DNA of 11,739 bases from the NCBI GenBank assembly GCA_001563885.1, contig LKMM01000047.1, forward strand, positions 1 to 11,739, written 5' to 3'. Under the pieces are notes generated by a model. That model did no database searches, was not told where the DNA came from, and was given only the letters and a program-made list of their open reading frames with translations. Shown here one piece after another: positions 6,934 through 11,739 of the stretch. The translations under genes and the position numbers were made by a program. Position 1 is the first letter of the stretch; each line of letters begins with the position of its first letter. The stretch comes from Natrialbaceae archaeon B1-Br10_E2g27. Its GTDB lineage: Archaea; Halobacteriota; Halobacteria; Halobacteriales; Natrialbaceae.

Positions 6934-7307
6934 TGGTCGAAAAACGTACCTGTGACTACACGGGCGAAGAGATCGAGCCCGGAACGGGCATCATGTACGT
7001 CCGAAACGACGGCACCGTACTCCACTTTGTCGACTCGAAAGCCGAGAAAAACTACAAACTCGGCCGCGAACCCCGCGATCTGGAGTGGACCGAGGCAGGG
7101 CGTGCCGGCAAGGGCACCGCCCAGGCCGAGACACCCGCCGAAGAAGAAGCCGATCAGGACGATGTCGTCGAAACCGACGAAGACGACGATGCCGAAGAAG
7201 CTGGCGATGAGGATGACGATGTCGAATCTACCGGTGACGAGGACGACGCCGATGGCGACACCGAAGACGTCGAAGAAGCGGCCGTCGCAGAAGCCGAGGA
7301 CAACTAA
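6933..7307 (+). CDS. rpl24e: Large-subunit ribosomal protein L24e with acidic tail and lost zinc ligands
   Basis: L24e core of about 60 residues plus an acidic tail; 124 aa in total. The core keeps the family fold motifs EEIEPGTGIMYVRNDG (12-27) and LGREPRDLEWT. The family zinc-finger cysteines (CxxC...CxxxC) are mostly gone: C7 remains, but the other three positions are T10, V33 and A37 (CDYTG and FVDSKAEKN). The fold must therefore be held without zinc here. Residues from about 68 on are nearly all Asp, Glu, Ala and Thr, about as long as the core. A GGAGG Shine-Dalgarno site (6922-6926) lies inside rps28e, and the gene overlaps both neighbours through TAATG junctions. Identity is certain from sequence and operon context. 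Confidence 0.93.
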   Translation: MVEKRTCDYTGEEIEPGTGIMYVRNDGTVLHFVDSKAEKNYKLGREPRDLEWTEAGRAGKGTAQAETPAEEEADQDDVVETDEDDDAEEAGDEDDDVESTGDEDDADGDTEDVEEAAVAEAEDN

Positions 7308-7771
7308 TGAGCGAGTTCGAGCGAACCTTCGTGATGGTCAAACCCGACGCGTTCGCACGCGGACTCCTCGGTGAAGTCGTCACCCGACTCGAGGACCGAG
7401 GGCTCAAACTCGTCGGTATCAAAGTGATAAACCTGTCCGAAAAGCGGGCAAAAGAACACTACGCCGAACACGAAGACAAGCCCTTCTTCGACGACTTGAT
7501 CGAGTTCATCACCGCAGGCCCGGTCGTCCCGATGGTCTGGGAGGGTCAAGACGCTGTCCGGCAGGTTCGCCAGATGATCGGCGCGACGGATCCACTCGAG
7601 GCCGCACCCGGCACGATCCGTGGCGATCACGGACTCGACCTCGGTCGAAACATCGTTCATGCCGCCGACCACGAAGACGAGGGTGCAAACGAACGCGAGA
7701 TCGCGATCCACTTCGAGGCGGACGAACTGATCGAGTACGAGCAACACGACGCCGAGTGGCTCTACGAGTAA
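7307..7771 (+). CDS. ndk: Nucleoside diphosphate kinase
   Basis: Transfers the gamma-phosphate from ATP to NDPs through a phosphohistidine, keeping NTP and dNTP pools balanced. The 154 aa match the usual length. Visible residues are K12 (MVKPDA), R88 and R105, N115 and the catalytic H118 in RNIVHAADHEDE, followed by the conserved EGANEREI. In most NDKs the catalytic segment is HGSD or HASD; here the Ser is A120 (HAAD). It is the last gene of the ribosomal operon. Its ATG overlaps the rpl24e stop (TAATG), with GAGGA just upstream as a likely weak Shine-Dalgarno site. A T5 run follows 17 bases after the stop. Confidence 0.97.
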   Translation: MSEFERTFVMVKPDAFARGLLGEVVTRLEDRGLKLVGIKVINLSEKRAKEHYAEHEDKPFFDDLIEFITAGPVVPMVWEGQDAVRQVRQMIGATDPLEAAPGTIRGDHGLDLGRNIVHAADHEDEGANEREIAIHFEADELIEYEQHDAEWLYE

Positions 7772-7788
7772 CGTTCACGCCAACGGAG

Positions 7789-7793
7789 TTTTT
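7789..7793 (+). terminator. T-run terminator after ndk
   Basis: TTTTT, 17 nt downstream of the ndk stop. T-runs are the main known archaeal termination signal, so this is a plausible end of the rpl7ae operon transcript. Confidence 0.4.
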
Positions 7794-8012
7794 CGATAGA
7801 TGAACTGAGAGTCGTCCAGATAGTATACGCTATCTATTATTACGCACATCGTATACGTTGTGTTGGGAGTTTTATATTTGCAGTTGAATTTATTTTTGGT
7901 ACTAACATATGAAATACACATATATTTTCGTATAGACGTAACATCTAATGTGTCGCCCGCAGTAGGCATCCGTGGTGGTTTCGAATGGTAACTTACGGTA
8001 GGTGGTCTGGGG
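7794..8012. other. AT-rich intergenic island
   Basis: This gap between ndk and the small winged-helix gene is visibly AT-rich from about 7794 to 7960, in contrast to the GC-rich genes on both sides. It holds the palindrome at 7818-7835, a repeated GTATACG (7823-7829 and 7851-7857), several T-runs, and TATATTTT at 7921-7928, which could be the TATA box of the downstream gene. GGTAGGTGG (7997-8005) is a possible Shine-Dalgarno site for the ATG at 8013. No convincing ORF lies here. It looks like a promoter/operator region, or a scar of inserted AT-rich DNA. Confidence 0.55.
7818..7835. repeat. Palindromic site, possible operator
   Basis: AGATAG (7818-7823) and CTATCT (7830-7835) are perfect 6-bp inverted arms around TATACG. 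The GTATAC core (7823-7828) is itself palindromic and recurs at 7851-7856, 28 bp away. Two matching palindromic cores upstream of a winged-helix gene suggest protein-binding sites. No binding protein is identified. Confidence 0.4.
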
Positions 8013-8393
8013 ATGCGTGAAACTGAACGGGAGTCACCGCCGCTCGTGACCGAGGCGACACCGTCGCTCGATCTCGTCTTCGATATCCTCTCGAATCGTC
8101 GCCGCCGGTATGCGCTGTACTGTCTCTACGACCGACCGGATGGTGTTGCGACGATCGCAGACATCACCGACCACATCGTCACGCTTGAAACACGAGAGAG
8201 TGGTTTACCTACAGGAATGTCCAGCAACGAGTACAGACGAAACGTTCGAGTCGAGTTACAACACGTTCACTTACCCAAACTCGAGACGGCTGGAGTCGTC
8301 GAAACCGACCAACGAAGTGAGACGCTTCGATACTGGACCCAGCCCTCGGTCGAGGAGTGGCTCGAACACGCTCGGCACAAAGAACTGTCCTGA
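8013..8393 (+). CDS. Small winged-helix protein, DUF7344-like
   Basis: Haloarchaeal winged-helix protein of 126 aa, probably a DNA-binding regulator. After a disordered N-terminus, SLDLVFDILSNRRRRYALYC (18-37) is the first helix of the fold found in many haloarchaeal DUF7344 proteins. ATIADITDHI (46-55) would be the next helix, and VRVELQHVHLPKLETAGVVE (78-97) the recognition helix leading to the wing, with LRYW (105-108) as a wing strand. The arginine run at 29-32 is typical. No ligand domain or membrane segment is present. The start at 8013 has a GGTGG-type Shine-Dalgarno upstream. The palindromes in the preceding AT-rich region may be its own sites (inference). A T5 run follows at 8420-8424. 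Target genes are unknown. Confidence 0.85.
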   Translation: MRETERESPPLVTEATPSLDLVFDILSNRRRRYALYCLYDRPDGVATIADITDHIVTLETRESGLPTGMSSNEYRRNVRVELQHVHLPKLETAGVVETDQRSETLRYWTQPSVEEWLEHARHKELS

Positions 8394-8419
8394 CACTGCC
8401 GGACAGACGCCGTAACCAA

Positions 8420-8424
8420 TTTTT
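8420..8424 (+). terminator. T-run terminator after the winged-helix gene
   Basis: TTTTT, 27 nt after the stop codon, preceded by AA. It plausibly ends this transcript and separates it from the structured region that follows. Confidence 0.35.
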
Positions 8425-8464
8425 GCTATCCCGGACGACGGGGAGAACCATCGCTGTATGAAAG

Positions 8465-8471
8465 CTTTAAG
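8465..8471 (+). promoter_or_regulatory. TATA-like box before the structured intergenic RNA
   Basis: CTTTAAG preceded by the purine-rich TATGAAAG. Initiation about 25 nt downstream would fall near 8492-8495, directly before the first hairpin (8496). It could drive an independent RNA or a long leader for sod. Confidence 0.4.
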
Positions 8472-8493
8472 CCGGCGTCCGTGGTCGGATTCG

Positions 8494-8632
8494 GCGTCGT
8501 CTCCGATGGCGACTGTACTGCTTTGGCAAGCCTGAACTGATGGGCCAGACCAGTCGGTTCGGTTCATCAGTCGACGCTTGAGGAAGTAGTACGCCAGAGA
8601 TATGAGGCGTGGTATCGTTTCACTCCTCAACA
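8494..8632 (+). ncRNA. Candidate structured ncRNA with terminal H/ACA-like hairpin
   Basis: There is no supported ORF between 8394 and 8674, yet consecutive hairpins can be read by hand. H1 is GTCGTC/GGCGAC (8496-8501/8508-8513). H2 is GCTT/AAGC (8520-8523/8528-8531). H3 runs from 8536 to 8571 with a 4-nt loop, 15 pairs and one A-C mismatch. H4 has basal stem TTGAGGA/TCCTCAA (8578-8584/8624-8630) and upper stem TACGCC/GGCGTG (8590-8595/8606-8611). H3 includes three G-U pairs that exist only in plus-strand RNA. The H4 apical loop AGAGATATGA reads as bulge AGA, GA, loop TAT, GA: a kink-loop of the kind L7Ae binds. ACA (8630-8632) lies at the foot of the basal stem, as in archaeal H/ACA guides. 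It could instead be the sod 5' leader. Confidence 0.42.
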
Positions 8633-8663
8633 CTTAACAGGCAACGTACCAATAATGACTAAC

Positions 8664-8668
8664 AGGTG
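8664..8668 (+). promoter_or_regulatory. Shine-Dalgarno site of sod
   Basis: AGGTG, six bases before the ATG at 8675. It supports that start over the in-frame GTG at 8666, which would lie inside this site, and suggests sod mRNA carries a leader. Confidence 0.5.
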
Positions 8669-8674
8669 TTATCC

Positions 8675-9277
8675 ATGACTGACCACGAACTACCACCACT
8701 TCCATACGACTACGACGCACTCGAGCCATCGATCTCCGAACAGGTCGTGACCTGGCACCACGACACCCACCACCAGGGCTACGTAAACGGTCTCAACGCA
8801 GCTGAAGAAACCCTCGCAGAGAACCGCGAAGCAGGCGAGTTCGACTCGACGCCCGGCGCACTCTCGAGTGTTACCCACAACGGCTGTGGACACTATCTCC
8901 ACACGCTGTTCTGGGAGAACATGTCGCCAAACGGTGGCGGCGAGCCAGAGGGCGAGATCGCCGACCGAATCGAAGAAGACTTTGGTTCGTATGAAGGCTG
9001 GAAAGGCGAGTTCGAGGCTGCAGCCGGTGCCGCAGGTGGCTGGGCACTGCTGGTTTATGACCCCGTCGCCAAGCAACTTCGCAACGTCCCGGTCGACAAA
9101 CACGACCAGGGCGCACTCTGGGGTTCCCATCCCGTACTGGCGCTCGACGTCTGGGAACACTCCTATTACTACGATTACGGCCCAGACCGCGGCAGCTTCA
9201 TCGACGGCTTCTTCGACGTCATCAACTGGGATTCCGTCGAAGAAGAGTACCAGAAGTGCCTCGATCACTTCGAGTAG
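8675..9277 (+). CDS. sod: Superoxide dismutase (Mn/Fe family)
   Basis: Cytoplasmic enzyme of 200 aa that dismutates superoxide to oxygen and peroxide. Metal ligands are H28 (TWHHDTHHQGYV), H76 (CGHYLHTLFW), D158 and H162 (LALDVWEHSYY). The second-shell glutamine appears as Q145 in KHDQG, and the NGCGH segment has Gly where Fe-type enzymes carry Gln; both suggest manganese use. WEHSYYYDYG is the family signature. The length is normal. The ATG at 8675 is preferred because AGGTG precedes it. A T6 run follows the stop. The preceding intergenic region is strongly structured and may belong to its leader. No redox regulator site could be identified. Confidence 0.97.
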   Translation: MTDHELPPLPYDYDALEPSISEQVVTWHHDTHHQGYVNGLNAAEETLAENREAGEFDSTPGALSSVTHNGCGHYLHTLFWENMSPNGGGEPEGEIADRIEEDFGSYEGWKGEFEAAAGAAGGWALLVYDPVAKQLRNVPVDKHDQGALWGSHPVLALDVWEHSYYYDYGPDRGSFIDGFFDVINWDSVEEEYQKCLDHFE

Positions 9278-9304
9278 GAACGCGACGACCCGGTCAACCT
9301 CGAG

Positions 9305-9310
9305 TTTTTT
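9305..9310 (+). terminator. T-run terminator after sod
   Basis: TTTTTT, 27 nt after the sod stop, the longest T-run near any 3' end in the window. Likely transcription termination site. Confidence 0.5.
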
Positions 9311-9371
9311 GTGTCGCAACAACCAGAACAAGCGCAAGCAAGCGCTCGACGGTCGAGTACGGAAACGAACG

Positions 9372-9377
9372 ACTTAG
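9372..9377 (+). promoter_or_regulatory. TATA-like box of the DUF5827 gene
   Basis: ACTTAG lies 27-32 nt before the ATG at 9404, consistent with a leaderless transcript. Weak consensus. Confidence 0.3.
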
Positions 9378-9403
9378 TCGGCTGGCGACGGTAGCCACGC
9401 ACG

Positions 9404-9670
9404 ATGCCCGTTCCAAAATCCGAGTTCGACAGCCTCCCACCGTGTGATTTCTACACGCCGGAAGAACTGCTCGAGGCCGAACAGATGTACACCGTCTACG
9501 AGATTGCCCGACTGCTTCAGGGTCTCGAGCCCGACGCCGATATCGACCGTGAGACAGAAGACATTCTTCTCGACTGGGCGATTCCCTGGATCATGACCAA
9601 CGCCGATGACCTCGTCGTTGCCGAACCCCGCCACGACGACGAACCCGGCTACTACGGACGCAAAACCTGA
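9404..9670 (+). CDS. DUF5827-like haloarchaeal protein
   Basis: Small soluble protein of 88 aa, conserved in haloarchaea and of unknown function. It begins MPVPKSEFDSLPPCDFYTP and has a helical middle (ELLEAEQMYTVYEIARLLQG, 21-40). An Asp/Glu-rich stretch follows, then a hydrophobic helix (ILLDWAIPWIM, 54-64), and it ends in a charged GYYGRKT tail. There is no signal peptide, no cysteine cluster and no obvious nucleic-acid-binding motif. The family name is from memory of the N-terminal motif, so moderately sure. The start has no Shine-Dalgarno site but a TATA-like element about 30 nt upstream. Its stop (TGA, 9668-9670) abuts the stop of the convergent metallo-hydrolase gene (9671), leaving no intergenic base. 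Confidence 0.8.
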   Translation: MPVPKSEFDSLPPCDFYTPEELLEAEQMYTVYEIARLLQGLEPDADIDRETEDILLDWAIPWIMTNADDLVVAEPRHDDEPGYYGRKT

Positions 9671-10249
9671 TCAGGCCTGCCTGGCCATCCGTGCGGCTAA
9701 CTCGATGTGGTCGTAGGGATCCGTTGTACTGCTCGGTCCATGGCCGGTGTGCATCTCTTCGAGGTCCGGCGAAACCTCCGCGCGGAGTCGGTCGATGCTC
9801 TCGATGAGCAGGTCACGATTGCCCTCCTCGAGATCCGTCCGGCCGAAGCTGCCGTTCTGAAAGACCAGATCGCCGGCAAAGAGCACGCCAGGGTCGGCTG
9901 CATACAAACACAGGTGATCGTCCTTGTGGCCGGGCGTATGGAGAGCAACGTACTCCTCGTCGCCAAGTTGCAGTCGCTGTTCGTCCTCGATGGCGTGGTC
10001 GACCCCCTCGAACGCAGGGTCGTAGCCCCACGCATCGACATCGAAGGCGGTTTTCACCGCCTCGAGGTTTCCAATATGATCTCGATGGGTATGCGTGAGA
10101 ACAACGGCATCGATATCGTCTGCATGCTCGGTGATCCGATCCACAACGTCGAAGTTCGCCCCCGGGTCGACGACGACCGTCCGGTCTCCCGAGACGAGAA
10201 ACGCATTACTGGTAAACGTCTGTACTCCCCGCGCGAGATTCTCGATCAT
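9671..10249 (-). CDS. Metallo-beta-lactamase-fold hydrolase (glyoxalase II-like)
   Basis: Zinc hydrolase of 192 aa, likely cytoplasmic. The binuclear metal site is visible: THTHRDH (H53, H55, D57, H58), H108 in HTPGHKDDH, D127 in FAGDLVF, and H170 in HTGHGP. Short single-domain members of this type act on thioesters (glyoxalase II) or other esters and sulfur compounds; the substrate cannot be told. It lacks the extra C-terminal domain of bacterial glyoxalase II, as usual in archaea. The frame is open to 10315, but the ATG at 10249 starts the conserved strand (VQTFTSNAFLVSGD) at the normal distance. It is transcribed divergently from the membrane winged-helix gene across about 147 bp. Its stop touches the DUF5827 stop. 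Confidence 0.92.
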   Translation of the reverse strand: MIENLARGVQTFTSNAFLVSGDRTVVVDPGANFDVVDRITEHADDIDAVVLTHTHRDHIGNLEAVKTAFDVDAWGYDPAFEGVDHAIEDEQRLQLGDEEYVALHTPGHKDDHLCLYAADPGVLFAGDLVFQNGSFGRTDLEEGNRDLLIESIDRLRAEVSPDLEEMHTGHGPSSTTDPYDHIELAARMARQA

Positions 10250-10365
10250 GCATACTGGTAGACTGTCGAGTGGTTTGTGTATGTCGACACCTGTGGCTGG
10301 CTGCGTTGGTGTCACCTACTGTCTCGGTTCGACCGCCTTCCGTGTCCGCACGCCTATTCACAACC

Positions 10366-10373
10366 ATTTTTAG
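10366..10373 (+). promoter_or_regulatory. TATA-like box of the membrane winged-helix gene
   Basis: ATTTTTAG lies 24-31 nt before the ATG at 10397, the spacing of a leaderless haloarchaeal promoter. It argues against the longer reading frame starting at 10277. Confidence 0.5.
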
Positions 10374-10396
10374 CTCCGGCACGTAGTGGTAGACGA

Positions 10397-11530
10397 ATGA
10401 ACCGGCCTGTCGGGATCGTCGTTCTCGTCGTCCTTACCGGTATCTTGGGACTGCTGGTGCTTCCAGGGGCGACAGCCTCGGGGGCGGTTGGCCAGTCGAT
10501 GTCGGATGCCAACACCGTCGACTCGAGTGACTTCGATACGACAACCTTCGAGATTACCGTCCACGAAAACGGGAGTGCGACCTGGACGTTCCGATACGAA
10601 CAACGACTGGACGACGACGCCGAAAGCGATGCACGGGCGACCTTCGAGACGTTCGCCGAAACGTTCGAAGCCGAAGAAACCGACATGTACGAGCAGTTTA
10701 CAGACCAGACACGCGCGATGGTCGAGGGGAACGACCAAACCGACCGGGAGATGGAGGCGACAGCATTTAACCGATCGGCAACGGTCGACGGACAACTCAA
10801 CCCAACCGGCGTCGTGGAAATGTCGTTTCGCTGGGACGGATTCGCCGAAACCACTGACGAGCAAGTCGTCGTTGGCGACGTGTTCGAGGGCATGTACATC
10901 ACGGAAGACCAGGCGATCCGCATTCAACCCGACGACACCCTCGAGTTCCAGCATGCAGAGCCCGACCCCGAACACGTCGGCACGTCGCTAGAGGATGCAA
11001 CCGCGGTCCAGTGGAACGGCGAACAGGAGTTCCTCGACGGCCAGCCCCGTGTCATCTTCGAACACCCGACTCAGGGTCTTGGGACCGAAAGCACACTGTC
11101 CGAACAACCGAGCCCCACGAGCGTCCTTCCGCTCGGGTTCGTCGTACTCGTATTCGCTGCCGGCATCGCCATCTGGTATCGCCACCGCACCAGCCAATCG
11201 ACAGACTCGAGTTCGACAACGGAACCGAGTCTCGACGCCGACAGCGAACCCAAACCGGCCGAAGACTCCGCGGAGCCATCCGCCTCGATCGCAGAAGACG
11301 AACTCCTTACCGACGAAGACCGCGTCATCAACCTGATTAGCAAAAACGGTGGCCGGATGAAACAGGTCAACATCGTCGAAGAAACCGGCTGGTCAAAATC
11401 GAAAGTGAGTATGCTCCTTTCGGATATGGAAGCAGACGGAACGATCAGCAAGCTTCGGGTCGGCCGCGAAAACATCATCAGCCTCGAGGGCTTCGAACCC
11501 GAAGCGACAAAATCACCCTTCGATGAGTGA
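10397..11530 (+). CDS. Membrane-anchored winged-helix regulator (DUF7345/DUF7343-like)
   Basis: Predicted one-component transmembrane regulator of 377 aa. A signal peptide (1-29; hydrophobic 5-23, AxA-type end GATASGA) is followed by an extracytoplasmic domain (about 45-225) of beta strands and a helical FETFAETFEAEE segment, resembling DUF7345. A single membrane helix spans about 243-261 (SVLPLGFVVLVFAAGIAIW), followed by basic YRHR. A Ser/Asp/Glu-rich linker (264-300) leads to a cytoplasmic winged helix (303-366). Its helices include DEDRVINLISKNGG, MKQVNIVEETG and WSKSKVSMLLSDMEADG, and the wing is ISKLRVGRENIISL, resembling DUF7343. Topology implies that an outside or envelope signal reaches DNA directly through the membrane. 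The ATG at 10397 is chosen from the signal peptide and the TATA box. Target and ligand are unknown; the divergent hydrolase gene is a natural candidate target. Confidence 0.88.
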   Translation: MNRPVGIVVLVVLTGILGLLVLPGATASGAVGQSMSDANTVDSSDFDTTTFEITVHENGSATWTFRYEQRLDDDAESDARATFETFAETFEAEETDMYEQFTDQTRAMVEGNDQTDREMEATAFNRSATVDGQLNPTGVVEMSFRWDGFAETTDEQVVVGDVFEGMYITEDQAIRIQPDDTLEFQHAEPDPEHVGTSLEDATAVQWNGEQEFLDGQPRVIFEHPTQGLGTESTLSEQPSPTSVLPLGFVVLVFAAGIAIWYRHRTSQSTDSSSTTEPSLDADSEPKPAEDSAEPSASIAEDELLTDEDRVINLISKNGGRMKQVNIVEETGWSKSKVSMLLSDMEADGTISKLRVGRENIISLEGFEPEATKSPFDE

Positions 11531-11573
11531 ACGCACTATGCCACGGCGAGCCACTGCCGCACGGAAACGGAAT

Positions 11574-11581
11574 GCTTAAAC
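11574..11581 (+). promoter_or_regulatory. TATA-like box of tRNA-Glu
   Basis: GCTTAAAC, 34-41 nt before the tRNA, predicting a start near 11604 and a 5' leader of about 10 nt for RNase P to remove. The rest of 11531-11614 holds nothing else I can support. Confidence 0.5.
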
Positions 11582-11614
11582 ACCGAACCGCGCAACTATC
11601 TGTTGGCGAGAGAC

Positions 11615-11689
11615 GCTCCGATAGTGTAGTCCGGCCAATCATATTGCCCTCTCGAGGCAATGACCGGGGTTCAAATCCCCGTCGGAGCA
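11615..11689 (+). tRNA. tRNA-Glu (anticodon CTC)
   Basis: A 75-nt tRNA without encoded CCA and without intron. The acceptor stem is GCTCCGA (11615-11621) with TCGGAGC (11682-11688) and discriminator A11689. The D stem is short (GTG/CAT type). The anticodon stem TTGCC/GGCAA encloses loop CTCTCGA with anticodon CTC, which reads GAG. The T stem is CGGGG/CCCCG with loop TTCAAAT. All stems except the weak D stem pair perfectly. GAG is a very common codon in these acidic proteins. The matching synthetase gene, gltX, is in the same window about 9 kb away. Confidence 0.97.
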
Positions 11690-11696
11690 TTTTATT
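11690..11696 (+). terminator. T-rich terminator after tRNA-Glu
   Basis: TTTTATT begins directly after the discriminator base, a typical T-rich end for an archaeal tRNA transcript. The remaining bases to 11739 show no recognisable feature. Confidence 0.45.
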
Positions 11697-11739
11697 GTGA
11701 ACAACTGATCAGCGGAGGCTGCGGAATTTGAGTTAAAAA

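Noticed and set aside
7775..7969. 64-aa minus-strand ORF in the AT-rich island
   Set aside because: Lys/Thr/Tyr-rich and not acidic, unlike halophile proteins; explained by base composition, with no ribosome-binding site seen.
8271..8633. 120-aa minus-strand ORF across the structured intergenic region
   Set aside because: It overlaps the winged-helix gene in antisense, has no motif, and the G-U pairing pattern favours plus-strand RNA instead.
8690..9337. 215-aa minus-strand ORF opposite sod
   Set aside because: It is a shadow of the superoxide dismutase gene; Val/Phe/Leu-rich reading without recognisable motifs.
10277..10396. Longer start for the membrane winged-helix protein
   Set aside because: It would bury the signal peptide behind 40 residues and run through the TATA-like box at 10366-10373.
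1..11739. CRISPR array, insertion sequence or defence island
   Set aside because: No regularly spaced repeats, transposase-like proteins or defence genes were found; gene content is mostly housekeeping.

Overview
The window is chromosomal DNA from a haloarchaeon, probably of the Natrinema/Haloterrigena type. The proteins are strongly acidic. The GC-rich genes are rich in CTCGAG-type codon pairs. Several starts look leaderless, with a TATA-like box 24-32 nt upstream of the ATG, and the ribosomal cluster has GAGGTGA Shine-Dalgarno sites. The gene families (HalX regulator, DUF456, DUF5827, DUF7344-like and DUF7343/DUF7345-like proteins) are typical of Halobacteria. The exact genus is inferred.

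Layout, left to right. (1) 1-2370, + strand: a HalX response regulator, then archaeal glutamyl-tRNA synthetase (gltX). (2) 2371-6063, mostly - strand: a Tat-exported cupredoxin lipoprotein convergent with gltX and separated from it by a perfect 10-bp inverted repeat, a DUF456 membrane protein, and the large tRNA(Met) cytidine acetyltransferase TmcA. (3) 6064-7793: a divergent promoter region, a structured leader of about 115 nt, then the operon rpl7ae-rps28e-rpl24e-ndk with TAATG overlaps at its last two junctions. (4) 7794-8393: an AT-rich island with palindromes in front of a small winged-helix protein gene. (5) 8394-9310: an intergenic stretch that folds into consecutive hairpins, then Mn/Fe superoxide dismutase. 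(6) 9311-10249: a DUF5827 protein and a glyoxalase II-like metallo-hydrolase whose stop codons abut on opposite strands. (7) 10250-11739: a membrane-anchored winged-helix protein and tRNA-Glu(CTC).

Much of the window serves translation: GluRS and a tRNA-Glu, TmcA tRNA acetylation, and L7Ae, S28e and L24e. L7Ae is both a ribosomal protein and the kink-turn-binding subunit of C/D and H/ACA RNPs. The two most interesting signals are both RNA. One is a multi-helix leader in front of rpl7ae, with a UGAUGA-containing internal loop next to the Shine-Dalgarno site, which could allow autoregulation. The other is the unannotated structured region before sod. Its last hairpin has a bulge-GA-loop-GA kink-loop and an ACA directly after the basal stem, as in archaeal H/ACA guide RNAs. 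Both are hand-folded predictions and have not been computed or tested. I saw no mobile element, CRISPR array or defence system.
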